A stretch of DNA of 25,854 bases from DYIB01 sp049320945 (lineage in GTDB: Bacteria; Pseudomonadota; Gammaproteobacteria; Burkholderiales; Rhodocyclaceae). The notes under the pieces were generated by a model, which did no database searches, had not been told where the DNA came from, and worked only from the letters and a program-made list of their open reading frames with translations. The stretch is from the NCBI GenBank assembly GCA_049320945.1, contig JBMOQT010000001.1, positions 1 through 25,854 on the forward strand, written 5' to 3'. Positions 23,601 through 25,854 of this stretch are shown here, piece by piece. Each line of letters starts with the position of its first letter. The stretch's first letter is position 1. The position numbers were made by a program, and so were the translations under genes.

Positions 23601-23885
23601 ATGTCCACCACCACCATTCGCCTCCCGGACGAGCTGAAGGCCCGCGTTGCAGCCGCTGCCGAGCGCGCCGGCATAACGTCCCACAGCTTCATCCTGCAGG
23701 CAGTTGCCGAGAAGGTGAGCCAGGAGGAGCGGCGCGCGGATTTCGACCAAGTTGCCGAGCAGCGCTACGCGCAAATCGTCGCCTCGGGCAAGACGATTCC
23801 GTGGAATGAGATGCGCCGGTACCTCGAGGATCGCCTGGCTGGCAAGGCGGCGACGCGCCCAATCGCGAAAAAACTGGCGCGTTAA
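23601..23885 (+). CDS. Ribbon-helix-helix (CopG/ParD-like) antitoxin
   Basis: The 94-residue protein starts with a ribbon-helix-helix DNA-binding domain, STTTIRLPDELKARVAAAAERAGITSHSFILQAVAEKV. Its first strand (TTIRLP) would contact the operator palindrome upstream. The C-terminal half, rich in charged residues (EERRADFDQVAEQRYAQIV, then a KTIPWNEMRRYLEDRLAGK stretch), is the probable toxin-wrapping region. Start: ATG at 23601 with GGAGA seven bases before; a GTG two codons earlier is less likely. The stop TAA shares its last base with the toxin ATG (TAATG), giving tight coupling. The expected function is repression of the operon and neutralisation of the toxin. Confidence 0.9.
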   Translation: MSTTTIRLPDELKARVAAAAERAGITSHSFILQAVAEKVSQEERRADFDQVAEQRYAQIVASGKTIPWNEMRRYLEDRLAGKAATRPIAKKLAR

Positions 23886-24178
23886 TGACGCGCCTCGAAC
23901 TCGCCCCCGAGGTGGCAGAGGATTTTGATCGCATCCTCGATCACCTGGCGCAACACGAGGTCGAAACCGGCCCGGCTCGCGTCCAGGAAATCATTCAGGC
24001 AATCGCGGTCCTCGAGCATAGTCCCCTGATCGGCAGACCTGTGCCAGGCGACAAGCGCGAACTGGTAATCGGACGTCGCTCCCATGGCTATGTCGCCCTG
24101 TACCGCTACGTCGCGGAGATCGATACGGTTTTCGTGCTCGCGATCCGCAGTCAGCGCGAGGCGGGGTACGCAAGATAG
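23885..24178 (+). CDS. ParE/RelE-superfamily toxin
   Basis: The 97-residue basic protein matches the ParE/RelE toxin fold. An N-terminal helical hairpin (LAPEVAEDFDRILDHLAQH, then RVQEIIQAIAVLEHSPLIGRPVP) is followed by the strand segment RELVIGRRSHGYVALYRYVAEIDTVFVLAIRSQREAGY. ParE members poison DNA gyrase and RelE members cut mRNA on the ribosome; the sequence alone does not decide which. The R..GY..LYRY wording and the helix-helix-strand start look more ParE-like. It is coupled to the antitoxin by a one-base overlap, and a strong hairpin lies 38 bases after its TAG. Length is normal and no lesion is visible. Confidence 0.9.
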   Translation: MTRLELAPEVAEDFDRILDHLAQHEVETGPARVQEIIQAIAVLEHSPLIGRPVPGDKRELVIGRRSHGYVALYRYVAEIDTVFVLAIRSQREAGYAR

Positions 24179-24216
24179 GCTGACGGTCCGCTCAACGCGA
24201 GCCAACCACAAAAACA

Positions 24217-24247
24217 AAGGGTGTGTCGGCCTCGCCAACACACCCTT
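24217..24247. terminator. Strong hairpin after the toxin-antitoxin operon
   Basis: AAGGGTGTGT pairs perfectly with ACACACCCTT; inside, GGC-CTC-GCC adds three more pairs across one C/A mismatch. It lies 38 bases after the toxin stop. The T-rich tail (TTTGTTTTTG) is on the minus-strand side, so intrinsic termination is best in the minus direction. In the plus direction it is a stable hairpin without a U-run that may still end the toxin-antitoxin transcript. Confidence 0.65.
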
Positions 24248-24462
24248 CATCGTCATCGCCAGATCGGGGTGGCCAAGACGGTAGGCTGTGTGGGGTGCAC
24301 CAAAAGGTGAAACTGGAGCGCCTTACTTGGCGTGCTTCCGCAGCCAGTATGCTAGCAATTGGTGAAAGCTCTTACCGGCATAAGCTAAAAGTCTCACCCA
24401 GCTCTAACGCATAAGCTGCAACTTTCCGCATTGGTCTGACTGTTATTGAAAGAAATTAGGGA
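24248..24462. other. Noncoding, lower-GC stretch without recognisable content
   Basis: I see no gene, known RNA or repeat here. Base composition is clearly less GC-rich than in the catabolic operon, especially from about 24330 to 24460, and no frame looks protein-like. It connects the toxin-antitoxin pair to the gene remnants before the insertion sequence and may be foreign or decayed DNA. Confidence 0.4.
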
Positions 24463-24477
24463 CTTAGGCTTGCGTCC

Positions 24478-24610
24478 GCAGCCTCGGGTCGCACTATGGC
24501 GTCCACGAGACGCTCGGCCAGCATCATGCCCAGCATCGTGCCTAACTCCGCACCGGCCCGCTCGGCATCGCTGCCGGAGCTGAACGCCTCCTTCGGCATG
24601 CGGTGGAAGA
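24478..24610 (-). pseudogene. Inverted fragment resembling the middle of a DUF2939-type protein
   Basis: Read on the minus strand, the segment encodes AGAELGTMLGMMLAERLVDAIVRPEA, followed by unrelated codons and a stop at 24456. From memory, DUF2939 proteins have a similar glycine/leucine-rich helix ending in LVDAMVRPE just before their C-terminal domain. The matching C-terminal domain lies next to it, but on the plus strand (24603-24833). A short inverted repeat, CTTAGGCT at 24463-24470 and AGCCTAAG at 24634-24641, flanks the segment. This is recognition of one short segment only, so an accidental antisense frame cannot be excluded. Confidence 0.4.
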
Positions 24611-24833
24611 GGCCCGGCTCAGCCCGCAGTCCGAGCCTAAGCCGAAGTCCCAAGACAAAGCTTTCGCAAAGGACGACGTCAAGTGGAAGTTCGAGCGCAA
24701 GGGTGTCAACCGGCTCATCGTTCATGGCGGTGCAGAGGAAGGCCCTGCGGAGCCGCGAGTGAGCTTTGTCCTTGACCGCAGCGGTTTTGCCACGTGGAAG
24801 CTCACAGAAATTCGGATGTCAGCTCTCCCCTGA
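24603..24833 (+). pseudogene. C-terminal remnant of a DUF2939-type protein
   Basis: The frame gives a lysine-rich linker (SEPKPKSQDKAFAKDD), then VKWKFERKGVNRLIVHGG, SFVLDRSGFATWKLTEIRM and a TGA at 24831-24833. The close, with an FERKG strand and FVL-RSGF-WKLTEIR, is the recognisable end of DUF2939 proteins, which are small secreted proteins of unknown function. The first two thirds (signal peptide and helical domain) are absent from the plus strand upstream; a piece resembling the middle lies inverted at 24478-24610. No ribosome site precedes the first ATG (24603). The remnant ends 34 bases before the insertion sequence, which may be connected to its decay. Confidence 0.65.
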
Positions 24834-24918
24834 ACCGCTCCCAAATCCACCAAAACCATTGGCATCTAGTGTCCTGAGTCAATACATCGTTGAATCAATA
24901 TGCCTTTCGCATGTCTGA

Positions 24919-24938
24919 CGTATCGTATGATCGATACG
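24919..24938. promoter_or_regulatory. Palindrome upstream of the IS630 transposase gene
   Basis: CGTATCG-TATGAT-CGATACG is a perfect 7-bp inverted repeat around a loop that itself reads as a -10-like TATGAT. It ends two bases before the GGGAGG ribosome site. It could limit transposase expression as an operator or as a hairpin that blocks read-in transcripts. No good -35 is found at the right distance. Confidence 0.5.
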
Positions 24939-24949
24939 GGGAGGTTGCG

Positions 24950-25854
24950 ATGGGCGGCAGAGCAAAGGTGATCGTGTTGAGCGAAGCGGAGCGCGAGCAA
25001 TTGGAGGCCTGGGCGCGGCGCCGCAAGACGGCGCTGGCGCGGCGTTCGCGTATTGTGCTGGAGTGCGCGACCGGCATCGACAGCAAGGTCGTAGCGCAGC
25101 GGGTTTCGGTCACTCAGCAGACGGTGTCGAAGTGGCGCAACCGCTTTGCCGCCGACCGGCTCGACGGATTGCTCGATGCGCCCCGCACCGGCGCACCGCG
25201 CACGATTGACGATGCTCGCGTGGATGCGCTGATTGCCCGAACGCTCGAATCGGTGCCGAAGAACGCCACTCACTGGAGCACGCGCAGCATGGCGCGCGAG
25301 ATGGGCATGTCGCAGTCGGCGGTTAGCCGCATTTGGCGGGCCTCCGGCCTGCAGCCGTACCGACAGGAAACCTTCAAGCTCTCCACCGATCCGCTGTTCG
25401 TCGAGAAGGTGCGCGACATCGTCGGCCTGTACTTGGACCCGCCGGTGAAAACGATGGTGCTGTGCGTCGACGAGAAGAGCCAGATTCAGGCGCTCGACCC
25501 TACCCAGCCCATCCTGCCGCTGGCTCCGGGCATCTGCGAGCGACGCACGCATGACTACATGCGTCACGGCACGACGACGCTGTTTGCCGCCTTGGACATT
25601 GCCACCGGCGACGTGATCGGCGAACTGCACCGGCGCCATCGCAGCACCGAGTTTCTGAAGTTTCTGCGCACCATCGAGGCGTCCGTTCCCGCAGACTTGG
25701 ATGTTCACCTGGTCATGGACAACTACGGCACGCACAAGACGCCGAAGGTCAAGGACTGGTTTGCCCGCCATCCGCGCTTCCACGTTCATTTCACGCCCAC
25801 CTCGACCTCCTGGATCAACCAGGTCGAACGCTGGTTCGCCACGCTGACCGAGAA
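24950..25854 (+). CDS. IS630-family DDE transposase, 3' end outside the window
   Basis: 301 codons are visible, open to the last base. The N-terminal part has tandem helix-turn-helix regions: IVLECATGIDSKVVAQRVSVTQQTVSKWRNRF, and later STRSMAREMGMSQSAVSRIWRASGL. The catalytic domain follows with the DDE residues D174 in LCVDEKSQIQALDP, D257 in VMDNYGTHKTP and E293 in TSTSWINQVERWF. This signature is diagnostic for IS630/Tc1-mariner-type transposases. The ATG at 24950 has GGGGAGG six bases before. IS630 transposases of this type are about 340-360 residues, so some 40-60 codons are missing only because the window ends. The visible part has no stop or frameshift, so the element may be intact. 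Confidence 0.92.
   Translation, partial: MGGRAKVIVLSEAEREQLEAWARRRKTALARRSRIVLECATGIDSKVVAQRVSVTQQTVSKWRNRFAADRLDGLLDAPRTGAPRTIDDARVDALIARTLESVPKNATHWSTRSMAREMGMSQSAVSRIWRASGLQPYRQETFKLSTDPLFVEKVRDIVGLYLDPPVKTMVLCVDEKSQIQALDPTQPILPLAPGICERRTHDYMRHGTTTLFAALDIATGDVIGELHRRHRSTEFLKFLRTIEASVPADLDVHLVMDNYGTHKTPKVKDWFARHPRFHVHFTPTSTSWINQVERWFATLTE

Larger units (their letters stand above)
24869..25854 (+). mobile_element. IS630-family insertion sequence, left part, cut by the window end
   Basis: The element contains an IS630-type transposase gene that runs off the right edge. IS630 elements insert at TA dinucleotides. A TA at 24867-24868 is followed by GTGTCCTGAGTC, which looks like a terminal sequence of this group, so the left end is placed at 24869 by inference. 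The right end is outside the window, so the inverted repeat cannot be confirmed. It lies just beyond the DUF2939 remnant. Confidence 0.75.

Noticed and set aside
24330..24460. Lower-GC segment considered as an attC site, integron piece or small RNA
   Set aside because: No paired R'/R'' core sites, no cassette structure and no convincing hairpin or promoter were visible.

Overview
The window reads as high-GC chromosomal DNA of a betaproteobacterium, probably of the Rhodocyclales/Burkholderiales type. That assignment is inference. It rests on the GC-rich third codon positions, a liv-type transporter operon joined to CoA-ester enzymes, and a fused indolepyruvate-oxidoreductase-type protein. No rRNA, tRNA or CRISPR array was found.

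Left part (1-5191). On the minus strand lie a membrane protein, a periplasmic YceI protein with a clear intrinsic terminator, a DODA/YgiD-type dioxygenase and a small Rossmann-fold oxidoreductase. The oxidoreductase diverges from a LysR regulator across a 114-base gap that carries a perfect hyphenated palindrome. A radical-SAM RlmN/Cfr-family methyltransferase follows and overlaps the end of the next, convergent gene by 40 bases.

Centre (5152-21315). Twelve minus-strand genes with mostly overlapping or nearly touching ends form one apparent operon of about 15 kb. In transcription order they are a GH105-type glycoside hydrolase, livH, livM, livG, livF, an alpha-methylacyl-CoA racemase, an acyl-CoA dehydrogenase, a CaiB-type CoA-transferase, a liv-type binding protein, an acyl-CoA ligase, a TetR regulator and a 1174-residue IorAB fusion. 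A 2-keto-4-pentenoate-hydratase-family gene diverges from the head of the operon. The 223-base divergent region holds related inverted repeats. One of them fills the spacer of a recognisable promoter, so both units are probably controlled together, plausibly by the operon's own TetR protein. The set suggests import of a carboxylic acid, CoA activation, epimerisation at a methyl branch, dehydrogenation, and oxidative decarboxylation of a 2-oxoacid to an acyl-CoA. The substrate cannot be read from the sequence, and the GH105 enzyme is out of place in such a pathway.

Right part (21316-25854). This is accessory or scarred DNA. Downstream of the hydratase, the first 40 or so codons of a second binding protein (its start codon apparently ATG to ACG) are joined out of frame to the last two thirds of a nitrilase-family gene, which is a deletion scar. 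Then comes a two-gene encapsulin locus: a family 1 shell protein and a hemerythrin-like cargo with a C-terminal targeting peptide. Divergent from it is a ribbon-helix-helix/ParE-RelE toxin-antitoxin pair behind a palindromic operator, followed by a strong hairpin. After that lie scrambled remnants of a DUF2939-type gene with pieces on opposite strands, and finally the left end of an IS630-family insertion sequence whose transposase runs off the window.
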